Below are positions 34,932 through 46,081 of a stretch of 64,000 bases of DNA, piece by piece (position 1 is the first letter of the stretch; each line of letters begins with the position of its first letter). The DNA is from Acanthosepion esculentum (Eukaryota; Mollusca; Cephalopoda; Sepiida; Sepiidae): positions 66,397,142 through 66,461,141 of the forward strand of contig OZ038488.1 in NCBI GenBank assembly GCA_964036315.1. The letters are read 5' to 3'. Position numbers and translations under genes: made by a program. The notes under the pieces were generated by a model. That model was not told the origin of the DNA, made no database searches, and saw only the letters and a program-made list of their open reading frames with translations.

Positions 34932-35530
34932 CAGTGATACCTTGGCTTAACTCGTTTCAAGTTAAATCATTTTTGAAGATATGTCGGTTTTTCTTAAATA
35001 TTATATTTAAAAATAAAACTCGTCTTAGGTCGTTTTACGTCGGTCGTTAAAAATATTAGAAATGTCAAAACACTAAAATAACAATAAACACATATAAAAA
35101 TTATCAAAAACAATATTAGCATAATAAAATATGTTCAGCAGATGTTCTTATTTCAAATTCCGGCCAACAGGTGGCACTCATGTGTTGTTTCCCGCTCCAA
35201 CACAAATTTTGAATTCAGACTTGTTTACATCTGGCCTCTGCCATTGACATTCTTTCAATTACATTTCAGTTGTGATTTAGAATACATATTTGTCCACGGC
35301 TCTGAAGAAAAGTCCCAGTGCAAGGGATAATACTAAGCATATATTACCGGAAGAGAAGGTGGAAATTAATTATTTTATTCAGAATGCTGTACATACATAT
35401 CATAAATACTGTAACAGGCAATGGGGAGTGCTCATTTGCAGTTTATAGTGTGGTTATTTCAACTTAGTTGTTTTTCAACCTAAGTTGTGACCTCTGGAAC
35501 CAATTAACAACATATGGTGAGGTATACCTG
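34932..35530. mobile_element. Tigger/pogo-type non-autonomous element
   Basis: About 600 bp bounded by CAGTGATACCTTGGCTTAAC and, on the other strand, CAGGTATACCTCACCATATG, with TA on both sides. These ends match the Tigger/pogo pattern. No transposase frame is visible. A fragment of a related element starts near 35572 (CAGTAGGACTTCATAATC). Confidence 0.7.
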
Positions 35531-36094
35531 TAAACATTCAGAATATAACAAAAAGGTTTTCTCAAATACAGTAGGACTTCATAATCTATGCTTCCACTTA
35601 TCCATGTTTGGCTAAGTTAACAAAACTTTTGTCTTTTAAAACATATATCAAATTAAGATTACTTCGGGAAATATATACCAAAGAAATAGAATATAATAAA
35701 AAAAATCATAGCCATAATATAAGTCTTTAATAGTAAAAGTATTTTGAAAATGTATAAAAAAATTAATCCATTTAAATATTCTCAAAGCCATCAAAGTTTA
35801 AACTTTACTCTGAAGTCAAATATCCTATTTATGAGTGAAATATAAGTGTAGACTGGACCCTATAGCCTTGACTGGCATCCATTCTAAGAGAAGGAAACTC
35901 ATGACAACAGGAAATCCTTCCACTATTTTTCCCAAGAATTCATAGCAATTCTTAGATAATAAAGAAAAGGGATGTGTGGGTGGTTATAATTGTCTATGTC
36001 AGAGGTTCCCAGCCTTCTATGTGCCATTGTTCACTTTGAACTATTTCAACATTCAAGCATTCAAAACTACAAAAATAAGATGAAAAAAATGACC

Positions 36095-36335
36095 AGATAA
36101 ACAATTAAGCTGGATGTGCGGGTTCAATTCCAGTCACATTCATTACTTTCATTTAAGCACAAATACCCTTGGGAAATGTATGAATCTATCTCTTCATCTA
36201 CCTCTAGCTATTGGTTAAATAGTGGTACAGTCTGGTCTCTGTAGCCTTAGTTGTCAATCAGTCTAGGAGGAGAACAACTCTGAATTCAAAACTGAATGTA
36301 GCCATGTATCATGTTAGTTCACATTGTGTAATACC
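36095..36335 (+). mobile_element. tRNA-derived SINE
   Basis: B box GGGTTCAATTCCAG, then AATACCCTTGGGAAATGTAT and CTATTGGTTAAATAGTGGTA, as in the 9704 family, with a longer 3' part (GAGGAGAACAACTCTGAATT). A partial body also lies at 35845-35915. It ends about 350 bp upstream of the helix-loop-helix exon. Confidence 0.7.
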
Positions 36336-36687
36336 AACTATGATCGGCATCCTTTCCTTTTTATAAAAATTTTAATAATAGTTGGCAATAGTTCATCTAA
36401 GAAATTTGAATAATATTTCAATAAATTAAACTTATGAATTTAATTTATTAATCAAATTGTTTTTTTTTTTTGGTTTTTGATCTGAGATTCACTAATGTGT
36501 GTTTTTGCATTTTAATATTAGTCTGTTTGTTATTGTTTTTCAAATTTCTGATTTGAGTTTGTTCTCATTGAGACCATATTGTGGACAAACATATTTTAAA
36601 AAAATATATATATTTGTAAATAAATACCTGGGTTTACCTCTTTGTGATGTTCCACTCTGTCACTAAACGATTATGCTGATATTTCAG

Positions 36688-36775
36688 AAAGGGTTTGAGA
36701 CCCTGAAGACCCTTGTTCCTGCCCTCCAAGAATCGTCATCTCTCAAAGAAAGCAAAGCATCAATGCTTTTTAAGG
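36688..36775 (+). CDS. Mondo: Mondo-like gene, exon encoding helix-loop-helix
   Basis: This 88-base exon follows the acceptor ATTTCAG and ends at the donor AAGG/GTAAG. It is read in phase 0 from the previous exon and leaves one base over. It encodes KGFETLKTLVPAL, a loop rich in Ser and Glu, and then KESKASMLFK. That is helix 1, the loop and most of helix 2 of the bHLH. The equivalent part of Mondo proteins reads like IKLGFDTLHSLV followed by KVSKATTLQK. The exon is too short to stand out as an open frame. It was found by continuing the bHLH from the exon at 23170. The leftover G joins CG of the next exon to make Ala, which keeps the frame open. Confidence 0.88.
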
Positions 36776-37551
36776 GTAAGTTCAATAATCTACTGAAAAA
36801 CTGAAATGTCTAATGTCACTAGTAAAAGTAAATTGGTTCGGTTATAAGTAGGAAATAATTTTTTTTTTCCTAATATGTATTTATTAGTTAGATTTTTAGT
36901 TAAATTGTTGGTAAATTTTCTGTTCTTTATCATACAGTGCTTTTTCTGTTTCTTTACCCTTCATTGATATGTCAAGTAAAATTGTCATTAAAAGAAACAT
37001 TGTTTTTTTTCCTGTTTGGTGGGGGTTATACAAGATGTTCTGAGGGGGTGATATTCAGGTTGGAATTAGGAAAGCTCTTAAGATTTGTTTATTTTTTTTA
37101 TTTTTATTCATCTAATTTTTTAAAAGTCCTAACTCCATTTCAAAGTGTTAGCTCCTATCATTCTGTAATATTCATATTAAGTAAAATTTTACTGGCACCT
37201 TTAAAGAATGATGACCTTTAAAGTAATTTTATCACTTGCATGGTACTTGTAATTTTGAATTATGTGATTATTGGGAAATATGCAATAACGATAAAAATTA
37301 TATATAAAAAGTGATAAAAAAACATGTGTGGGTGTACAAAAATTTAACTGGTTTTAAATTTAAATGTTATGTTTCCAGAAAAATCCTAACATGGTAACAA
37401 TTTAAAATTTATGATGAGTATTGGTTTTGGGGAGTATAAATATAAGAGGTGATGGACCATCTGGTCTTGAAGAGTGTTTTGGTGCACAGCTCTTGAGGGG
37501 GTCAATAAGATGTGAATTGAGATTTTGTTGCTTTACTACAAAATATATATA

Positions 37552-37735
37552 CAGTGTAACCCAGATATAATAGACCCAGATATAAGAGAAACCCGGATAT
37601 AAGAGAGAGTGTCTCTGGTCCCAAATTAGAGCCTGTGTTAATGTATATATAATAGACCAAACCCGTATATAAGAGAAACCCGGATATAAGAGACTTCTTA
37701 TCTGGTCCCGACAACTCTCTTATATCCGGGTTACA

Positions 37736-37738
<3 letters not shown>
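37552..37738 (+). mobile_element. Palindromic pogo-type MITE, copy 4
   Basis: 187 bp, same orientation as copy 1, with a slightly longer interior (an extra partial CAGATATAAT repeat). The TA-flanked ends are CAGTGTAACCCAGATATAAT and CGGGTTACACTG. Confidence 0.82.

Positions 37739-37807
<69 letters not shown>
37739..37807. repeat. (TA)n microsatellite adjoining MITE copy 4
   Basis: About 68 bp of pure TA starting at the MITE end. Confidence 0.93.
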
Positions 37808-37809
<2 letters not shown>

Positions 37810-40379
37810 TGTGGACATAGAAATCAATACTGCATAGTGTCTGTCAGTTTTAATTTCTGTCTATATGGTATATATCTGCATTCTCTGATACTGAGCACTA
37901 TTCTCCCATAAATATAGCAGATTTTAAATATATTAAAAGCATATATTGGGAACAAATGTTTGCTAACATTTTTATAGTACATCTGGTATCTGAACACATA
38001 GTCAATATAATCATTCATGCGTCAAATAAAGCATAATGACCACTTGGGAATTCTTTTACAACATTTCTGGAGTTTATTAGGACCCTCTCCATTCCTGAGA
38101 TTTTGATTTTTTGATGGCCATTTATTTATATTTTAATGATGAAAACTTTATGTAAAAATTTTAGAGTTTGTTAAAGAATTTTTCTTAGACATTGATGAAA
38201 ATTTACTTTATTTTTCAATGTCTTATTTTTGGTTATAACCATTTACCAATCAACTCATTTATTGAAATTCACTATTTATTAGATTTTCTCATTTTGTTTA
38301 ATTTCCGCCAATCATTTTCAGAAATGTATTGAAAAGCCAGGAAAAAATTGTTCAAGAATTTATGCAAGCATTACTGAAAGAATAGGACTGTTATATGTAT
38401 TGTGTAAATTCACTGGAAGTGCTCAGCAGAGATAACTATTATCAGCAGAGGTGTGTAAATTTAGTTCAAGTTCTGAGTGAGACTGTATCATTTCAAATTA
38501 AATCACTTGGAAAGGCATGGATTCACTTGACAACTAAGTAAAATAGAAGAAATTTGAAGCCATTTTTAACAATGTAAAAAGGAAGTCTGACTAAGAGAAG
38601 ATAACTCTTTCATAAAACTAAAACCCTGAATCCCAAGTTCAAGTAAAGAAAAGGACAGTTAAGTATCTAAGCTGTCGATTCCACGCGTTAAAATCCAATT
38701 AACCACTGAAACTATATTTCTGGCTCTATATTACAGATGGAGTTTGCAAGAACTAGTCATGCTGAAAATTAAAATGAAGAATTCTTTTTTTCTAAAAGAA
38801 TATTCTGCAGTTTAATTTTTCGACAAGATACAGATCACTTAGATTATAAAAAATATTGTTTGGTTGTTTGCCTTAGTCTTGGTTAAAAAAATATAGTCTA
38901 GTGCATTAGAAAGTCCTGCTCATACATTTTTTTTTCTTTTAAATTTATCGATTCAAGACTGCAAACTAAGGGAAGTAACTTTGCTCAGACTAGTTCCAAC
39001 CTATGCTGTCCCATATGAACCTCATATTTCTCAATGAAATGCTTTTTGGTTTCAATTTAATGTTTTTATATGAGGGGTTTTATATCAGTTTTGAGACGAG
39101 ATCTCCTTAAACTAAAAGTGTTCAAAAAGATGCTTTTAAAATGCTCGTTCAAATGACTCTCTTTTCTTTGTTCATACATCTTTCTTTATTTGTTGTTTGT
39201 CTAATTTGAAATTATTTTCTCTTTTTCCCCCCCTTTGAATTTTTTTTCCTTTTGAATTTTATTTTATTTATGTATTTGTATACATGTTTATATTTTGACA
39301 ATGTGTGTATATGTTTTTTTTCTGTATATTGAATATATTTTCACGGGCATGTCTTTTTGAAATGTTTTACATATCAGAGATCTTACATCAAACTGTTGTT
39401 TTTTTTTTGTTCCTAAACCAACCAGAAAAAGCACTGTTGTAGTTTATTGCTTCATTGGGATTAGTTAGTGGTTTGTGTGCTAGCAACAGGGTGCCCATTG
39501 AATTATTTCTTCATATTTTTGGAAAAAAAAAAAAAAAGAAAAGGCTTTCTTGTTAAAAATTAAAAGAAAATTCAATTGTTCCCAGTTTCTTTATTTTTTA
39601 AATTTTTTTCTTTTTTTCTTTAAGATTTTATAATTCTTCTTAATAGTTGTACTGGAGTTAAATATTAGTAGCAAAATAATTCTTGAGATTAAAAAAATGT
39701 AAATTTTTAGGTATATCTGTTAATTATAGTAATAAAAACGGATAATAATCAAAAGTCAAGCACAGAAAAAACATTACAACTACTCATGTTGGTATGAAAC
39801 TAGAAACATGCCAAATGCAAGAAAAATGAAAAGGAAAAGAAGAAAAAAATGGAATACGTTAACTGGTTTCATGCCTTACTTTTTAGAGCTCAATTGAGGT
39901 AAATAAAATAACTAAATATGGATTTTGTTCCTGAAGCCCACACACACATATGGCTTATTGATTCATGATGTTTTTGAGGTTAAGACTGTCATTTAGGACA
40001 TTGATATAATTTTTTTCCAAGGCATCAAATTCCTTGAACTACTGAAAACATTTTTTCATCAATTTTCCTTTCAAGATACTGAGGCTCCAAGATTTTCTTG
40101 AGCTTAATTCTATCAATGGCTATTAAGTCATCTTCTCCAGTAAGATTAAAAGGCACTATGTTCTATGGATTGATGGACTCATCACCATTATAACATCCAT
40201 GAAAGCTCTGCAGGCTGGATGTCTTACACAGCTGTTTACTTTGGGCTCACTACATAGCATTATTACTGCCTTTGTAGTCAATCATGAATAGAACAAAGAA
40301 TATTATGTAACCAACTGTGATGCTCTTTTGAGCTGTTGCTATTTTCTAATGAGTTTCTTTTTTTTTTCTATGGTACCTA

Positions 40380-40695
40380 GACTTTATGAATTTAAATGCA
40401 ATACTAGATTAGCAACAAGGTCCCATCGGTTTACAGTAGAATTGTAACCATAAGTTGTATGCTCACATTTTTTTTTATGCACTTCTTGCTTGTGGAACTC
40501 TCTTCTGGCTTCTTGCTTTCCAGACAAGTTTGATCTTCAAAATTTTAAATGTAATATCAATCGTTATCTTCTTGATTACTCTTCTGTTGTTCTCGCTTTT
40601 CAATAATGCTTCTTTTTTCTAACTCTTTTCACACCTTGTGTCTTAGTGGCTTTACTGACTTACATGGCGGTGAACTCGATTAAAAAAAAAAAATA
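40380..40695 (+). pseudogene. LINE C-terminal fragment and 3' UTR with SINE-like tail
   Basis: The translation starts LATRSHRFTVEL before a stop, matching the fragment at 29242-29620. The 3' UTR includes CTTGTGTCTTAGTGGCTTTA and a tail ending GGTGAACTCGATT plus an A-run. A second copy of the 3' UTR alone is at 49200-49400. Confidence 0.65.
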
Positions 40696-40709
40696 CATAG
40701 ACACATCAT

Positions 40710-40835
40710 GGTGATTTTATAAGCATAGCTTAGATGTGGCACAAGGCCGAAAGCGGGATCAAACTCGCTATTCTGTCATAATTGATCGAGCGAGACAAGC
40801 TTGCTAACCATTACACCGCATTGAAGTGCACTACA
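40710..40835 (-). mobile_element. tRNA-derived SINE, second family
   Basis: Reverse complement shows a tRNA-like head (TGCGGTGTAATGGTTAGCAA, then AGCGAGTTTGATCCCGCTTT as B box). The + strand end is TTTTATAAGCATAGCTTAGA. Further copies are at 59430 and 59563. Confidence 0.72.
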
Positions 40836-41076
40836 TAAACATTTATTTTTCTTACTTTCTCTTTATCACTTTTCTTAACTCTGCTTTCCCTTAAATGACT
40901 TGTATTAACCCTTAAATTCTGGTTTCAGTTATAACAATAAAAATAAAAATAAAAAACTAGTATTAATTATACATTTACAAGAATCCAGTATTAATTACAA
41001 TTTTCTAGCTATAACCCATTAATGTCTATCGTCCCATTTTTGAGACAGTAGCATTTAAGGAGTTAACTCACTGAGT

Positions 41077-41258
41077 AACCCTCTACTTTAAGTGACTCTT
41101 GGGCCTTGTACTGGGTGAAAAATTAGTAAAAAAAAAAAATTGCCCATTGTAAGAAATAACTAACTTAGTTACCAATGAAGAACAAAACAGGATTATATAT
41201 TTTCTTAACTAATTGTTCACCCAATACAAGGCCCAAGAGCCACTTACGGTAGAGGGTT
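41077..41258. mobile_element. Palindromic MITE
   Basis: Inverted arms: AACCCTCTACTTTAAGTGAC and TTGGGCCTTGTACTGGGTG on the left match, reversed, the right arm ending TACGGTAGAGGGTT. The arms are about 52 bp with few mismatches around a centre of about 80 bp. Confidence 0.75.
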
Positions 41259-41843
41259 ATTGAATAAGGTTGTGTATAAATGTAAAAGAAGAGGTAAGAA
41301 GTTCAGATTATGAGGATATGTAGGAAAGATAAGTTAATGCTACACTTGAAGAAGTTAACATTGTTGTGATTGTGGAAGCATCCTTTCTCAACACAGTACC
41401 GGCTCTTGGGAAGAAGTTGCCTGAATGGAACTTCCTCCTTACTAATGGAATATAAAGGGTATAGAGATGATTGATCCCGGTGTACATGGTTGTCTTAGCT
41501 GTGAAAGTCAGAACTGGTGGAACTAAGGGATGTATTAAAGTCCAGGTGAAAATCAAGGTTTGAATGTTAATAATTCAAGGCCGCATCAATTAAAAAATAA
41601 GAAAGACCTTTGATGGGACAACCCTTTGAGCTTGCTCGTAACACATAAAAAAAAAAAAAATCAGACCATAAGTTGATTTAATAAATGCTACCTTAATTAG
41701 AAAAAACATAATCTCTTATGTAGAAAATACTTGGAAAGAATCCTGCTAAATATTTTACCATCAATAAACACACATCAAACACACTTTATTATATAACCAA
41801 CTTTTAGAAAATATATGTATATATATATATATATATATATACA

Positions 41844-42418
41844 TTTGCCATGAACATTTTTGTCATAGGAAAACTAGCCTCAGGAATTTTTGCTATAGGA
41901 AACTTCACTGTATAGGATTTTTGCTGTAAAACAATTTTGCCTCATTTTTTTTTTTTTTTGATACCCTTATCTTGAATGTCTCTTTTAGCGTAATGTTCAA
42001 TTTAATATGCGAAGTACCTTGTTATCAAGTATATATGGATGCCTTTTTACAGGGTCAAACATCAGAAAAGAAATTAAAAAGTAAACATTTATTTAAAAAA
42101 TTAAAATTAAAAATATATCAAATTAACAAAGATCTCTTCAATCTAAATCAGACTTTTTCTTTCTTGCTAATGTCTCTTCCTTTTTCAAATACGAAATTAG
42201 TTTCCACAAATTTGGCTGCATCTTAGTCATGGAGCTCTGTAATTGCATTGTCAAAGCCTTCTATGCTGTTCTATGCCAGATATACTTGATAACAAGGTAT
42301 TTCACATATTAAAAAAATATGCGTCAAAAGTGTCTTACAGCAAAAATCCTATATGGCAAAGTTTTCTACAATGAAAATTCCTGAGGTGAGATTTCCTACG
42401 GTAAAAATGTTCACGGTG
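41844..42418. mobile_element. Foldback element with long inverted arms
   Basis: The left arm (about 41844-42040) and right arm (about 42268-42418) are diverged inverted copies. Shared strings include TGAACATTTTTGTCATAGGA versus rc TGAACATTTTTACCGTAGGA, CCTCAGGAATTTT, and TACCTTGTTATCAAGTATAT. The arms are built from short repeats of a TAGGAAAxTTTTGCTGT type. The interior (42041-42267) has no recognisable protein. Confidence 0.7.
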
Positions 42419-42942
42419 AATGTTCCTAGAACTTAAAATCCATACTTAAAGAATCAAAGTTCTGTCTACCTACAACCACAAGTAGTGTAACCTGTATTCT
42501 TCTACCCTCACACAAAGCATCTTCCACTCAGCATACAAAGACTACCAGACATAAATAAAAATGCCCACTAGATGCTCAAATTCTCTCTCTTTCTCTCACA
42601 TACTCATACACTTTCAACCAACTCTTGGATCGACCAACCAGAATTTTGATACACAAACACACAAAAATTATACACATGAATGCTGCTGCTTGACAGGACA
42701 AGTACATGTGAGGTCTGCTTAGCCATTGAAAAACAATGTAAAAATAAAAAGTACCAGAATTTTCTTTTCTCTTCCATATTTCATTATGATGAAACTTAAA
42801 TAAAAAGTAAAACATGTTAAATTTATAGACATTTCTTATTTGTTCCTTATCTTATCCTATCACACATGTATGTGTATCTGTAAAAATTTCAGATAGAATA
42901 TGTCGGTAAAAGGACAATATGAAAAAAGACTAAAGGAAAACT

Positions 42943-43045
42943 TATCTTAGCCAATGCATTTCCTCTTCTGAGGGACTTTATCAAGGCAAAATTTTGCCTT
43001 AATAAAGACCCTTGGAGGAGGAAATGTGTCGGCTAAAATAAATTT
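42943..43045. repeat. Palindrome centred on GGCAAAATTTTGCC
   Basis: The arms of about 50 bp pair AGCCAATGCATTTCCTC and GGACTTTATCAAGGC with their inverted copies GCCTTAATAAAGACCC and GAGGAAATGTGTCGGCT. The centre is a perfect 14-bp palindrome. Confidence 0.75.
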
Positions 43046-43355
43046 TACTTTTGTTTTTATTCATCTCTCTGTCATATATATATTATATATATATATATAT
43101 ATGTGTGTGTGTATGTATGTATATAGAGAGAGATATCTAGATAGATATAAATATAGATATATCAAAATAAAAAGAAAGAACAGTCAGATTTATAATCCAG
43201 AGTACTTTTACTTTTTTCTAAAGTTATTCTGCATCACTTGAAAATAGAATTGAACTTTAAATTTTAAGTTTAATTTAAGATTTAAGTTTTGGTTTCTAAA
43301 CATGGTAATTTCTGTGTTGCAATGAATACATATTTTTAAAAATATTTATATTAAT

Positions 43356-43608
<253 letters not shown>

Positions 43609-44395
43609 ATATTATAAATTAATAGATTTAAAATATGGTTTTACCGCTACACAGTGATGACCATGTTTCAGAAATGGAAGCTAAAGCCCCTGAATTTAAT
43701 TTTGTTATTAAACCAAAGACATTAGTTCCATTTCCTCATCAAGCGAATTTTGGAGTAACTTACTTTTTAAAAATTTACGGTTGCACAGGAAATATTCATA
43801 GTTTGAGGGTTTCCAAGGTTACCGATAAATCCATTCATCTAGACAAGGGGTGGTAGAGGGTTCAATTTTTAATTTTCGTTGTCTCAGTTAATAGTTACAT
43901 TTGAAAGCGGGGTTATGTTTAGGGATGGGTAGGGATGTATCTTTTAACAAATTCTGACATCCGCTAAATTCATGTCATCTGGGTTTATTTCTAACGGCAA
44001 AAATTCTTATGGTATTATTTCTATTTGTATATTTAAAGATTTTGAGGGACTGTTTAGGTTAGAATATGTTTTATCCACCTTTCTAAAAAGTTATTTTTAA
44101 TATTTGATATACTATACTTCTAGTTAAAAACCAAGTAAATGTATTAGGATTACTTACAGTATTTAAAATTATTTATTCTTATCGAGTATAAGTAAATATT
44201 ATTTTATTTTATTTTATTTTATGTAAACTTTATGACAATGACGGCAAAGGTGGTTAAATTATTTCACTAATTCAATAAACTTAGTATTATAAATGTATAT
44301 ATGTATGTATAAAGGACAATTAATGTTCAATATTATATTCTAACTTATTAATTTCACATGACTTTCGGTGTTCACTTGGATTCTTTCCAGTGTTT
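43609..44395 (-). repeat. Left inverted arm of the Penelope-like structure
   Basis: 787 bp, inverted copy of 46082-46874. Reading the two arms against each other, the only difference found is a 6-bp AATTTT unit missing here near 43870. Pairing stops at 43609 on the outer side, at the microsatellite edge. It stops at 44395 on the inner side, just where the reverse transcriptase homology begins. The arm contains a 73-codon frame (43635-43856) that begins [16 protein letters not shown]; it resembles no family I know. Confidence 0.93.
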
Positions 44396-45791
44396 ATCAA
44401 TATCTAAAGAACTGTTCTTGAATGCGTTGGACTTTGCCACCCAGTACACGGATATTACTGAGGATGAAAAGAACATTATATTAAATGCGAAGAAATCGGT
44501 ACTGATCCATAATGGTGAGCAATGGGTAAAAAATTCATATGACCACTTTGACATCACAATGGGATCACTAGACTCAGCTGAGTCTTCTGATCTTATTGGT
44601 CTTTTTATTTTATACAACCTAACAGCGCATCGTGATATTGATTCAACTGACATTGGTCTATACAGGGACGATGGTCTCATGGTTATTAGGAATTCTACTA
44701 ACTTCAGAATAGACAAAATTAGAAAGGCATTATATAAAGAATTTAAAAGCATGGGTTTAAAAATTACCGTTAGCACTAAAATTAAAAAAGTTAACTTCCT
44801 TGATATAACATTAGATTTAAAGAACAATACATACACACCTTATAAAAAACTCAATACGAATCCTGTATATATACACCCTAAATCAAATCACCCCTCATCT
44901 ATAATTAAACATATACCTTTATCTATCCGAAAAAGAATTAGTACAAATTCAGCAAATGACAAGATTTTCGACGAACATATTAATTTCTATAATAAAGCTC
45001 TAAAAGATAGTGGCTACAAAAACCTAAAACTAACTTATATTAAAAATGAAAACGGTAAACATAGGAAAAACAGAAGCAGGAAAATAATTTGGTATACACC
45101 CCCATACAACCAAATGGTAAAAAACAAATTGGGACAAAAATTCCTTGAATTAATACTCAAGCATTTTCCCGGTGGAAGTAAACTTAGTACCATTTTCAAT
45201 AGAAATACACTAAAATTAAGTTATAGCTGTACTGATAACCTAGAAAAGATAATTAAGAAACATAATACTAATATCTTAAATAAACACTTATACCAGAACC
45301 AAAAAATTGTAGACAAGGGAAAAATACAAACAACAACTAATGAGGGTGAACAAAAATTATGTAATTGTAGAAACCCTCAAAACTGTCCTTTACAAAATAA
45401 ATGTTGCATAGAATCAGTAGTATACCAATGTAATATATCTTCTGTTGAAAATCCTGAAACCATAAAAATTTATATAGGTTGCACTAGCCATGAGTTCAAA
45501 AAGAGGTTCTACCAACATCAATCCTCGTTTAGGATAAATAAGTATAAAAGTCAGACATCTCTTTCGAAGTACTTTTGGCACCTAAAAGAATCCAATAAAA
45601 CACCTACAGTGAAATGGAAGTTAATAAGAAGAGCTAGAATATGTAGGTCATTAAATGACCCATGTCCTTTATGCATACATGAGAAACTATATATTACTAA
45701 GTTTATAAAAAATAAAAATTTACTGAATCAGAGAAATGAAATAGCTATTTTTTGTCGTCATTGCCAAAAGTTTTCTTTAAATAATCTTTAA
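44358..45791 (+). CDS. Penelope-like element protein: 5'-truncated reverse transcriptase plus GIY-YIG endonuclease
   Basis: 477 codons without a stop. Residues 1-12 come from the inverted arm. Residues from about 14 on (SISKELFLNALDF) match the reverse transcriptase of Penelope-like elements, with a TMGSLDSAE box (67-75), the catalytic-site string YRDDG (102-106) and VNFLDITLDL (145-154). A Cys-rich linker (CNCRNPQNCPLQNKCC, 335-350) follows, then a GIY-YIG nuclease: VVYQC, KIYIGCT (370-376), Arg383, SLSKYFWHLK (401-410), CPLCIHEK with Glu442 and Asn456. The earlier reverse transcriptase motifs, including the first catalytic Asp, are missing, since full-length proteins of this class are considerably longer. 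The ATG at 44358 lies in the arm and is probably not the ancestral start. The intact frame suggests a young copy. Confidence 0.88.
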   Translation: MTFGVHLDSFQCLSISKELFLNALDFATQYTDITEDEKNIILNAKKSVLIHNGEQWVKNSYDHFDITMGSLDSAESSDLIGLFILYNLTAHRDIDSTDIGLYRDDGLMVIRNSTNFRIDKIRKALYKEFKSMGLKITVSTKIKKVNFLDITLDLKNNTYTPYKKLNTNPVYIHPKSNHPSSIIKHIPLSIRKRISTNSANDKIFDEHINFYNKALKDSGYKNLKLTYIKNENGKHRKNRSRKIIWYTPPYNQMVKNKLGQKFLELILKHFPGGSKLSTIFNRNTLKLSYSCTDNLEKIIKKHNTNILNKHLYQNQKIVDKGKIQTTTNEGEQKLCNCRNPQNCPLQNKCCIESVVYQCNISSVENPETIKIYIGCTSHEFKKRFYQHQSSFRINKYKSQTSLSKYFWHLKESNKTPTVKWKLIRRARICRSLNDPCPLCIHEKLYITKFIKNKNLLNQRNEIAIFCRHCQKFSLNNL

Positions 45792-45797
45792 ATAATC

Positions 45798-45798
<1 letters not shown>

Positions 45799-45833
<35 letters not shown>

Positions 45834-46081
45834 ACCTGATTATTATACATACTCATATTTGATGGGTATAAATAATTTTAAATAATGTAGATAATCATAT
45901 TACATTTACTTGGTTTATAAAGAAATATAGCCGATTAAAATTAAAAAGTTAAATTTGTAAGTAGAATTTTAAAAATGTTTTAAAATTGAAATTAAATAAA
46001 ACAGATTCTAACCTAAATATCTTTTAAAATTGTAATTAAATAAAACGTACTCTAACCATAACACCTCTCTCAAAGCAATTC
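45799..46081 (+). repeat. Poly-A run and diverged direct copy of the right arm
   Basis: An A-run of about 33 bases follows the stop codon. The next 250 bases resemble the right arm in the same orientation. ATAAATAATTTTAAATA and CATTTACTTGGTTT occur in both, as does the TAAAACA-TATTCTAACCTAAA-type string (twice here: near 46000 and 46045). The resemblance looks clearly lower than that between the two arms. Confidence 0.7.

Larger units (their letters stand above)
23323..36687 (+). other. Mondo-like gene, intron of about 13.4 kb
   Basis: The boundaries are the GT at 23323 and the AG at 36686-36687, with phase 0. The intron is filled with LINE fragments, SINEs, a mariner remnant, pogo-type MITEs and long TA tracts, listed separately. 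At 23543-23728 there is a more GC-rich patch with an open frame containing short Gln and Arg runs. I could not assign it to a family. The stretch 28250-28570 shows nothing recognisable beyond AT-rich sequence. Confidence 0.8.

Noticed and set aside
42943..43045. Palindrome at 42943-43045 as a bacterial-type terminator
   Set aside because: The context is a eukaryotic intron full of repeats. The palindrome is better explained as an inverted pair of a repeat end.
43635..43856. 73-codon frame in the left arm, with an identical copy in the right arm, as a conserved gene
   Set aside because: The two copies are identical because the arms are inverted duplicates, so conservation gives no evidence of selection. 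No family was recognised. It is kept as part of the arm only.
44372..44836. 154-codon minus-strand frame opposite the Penelope protein
   Set aside because: It is a shadow of the + strand reverse transcriptase frame, which has clear motifs.
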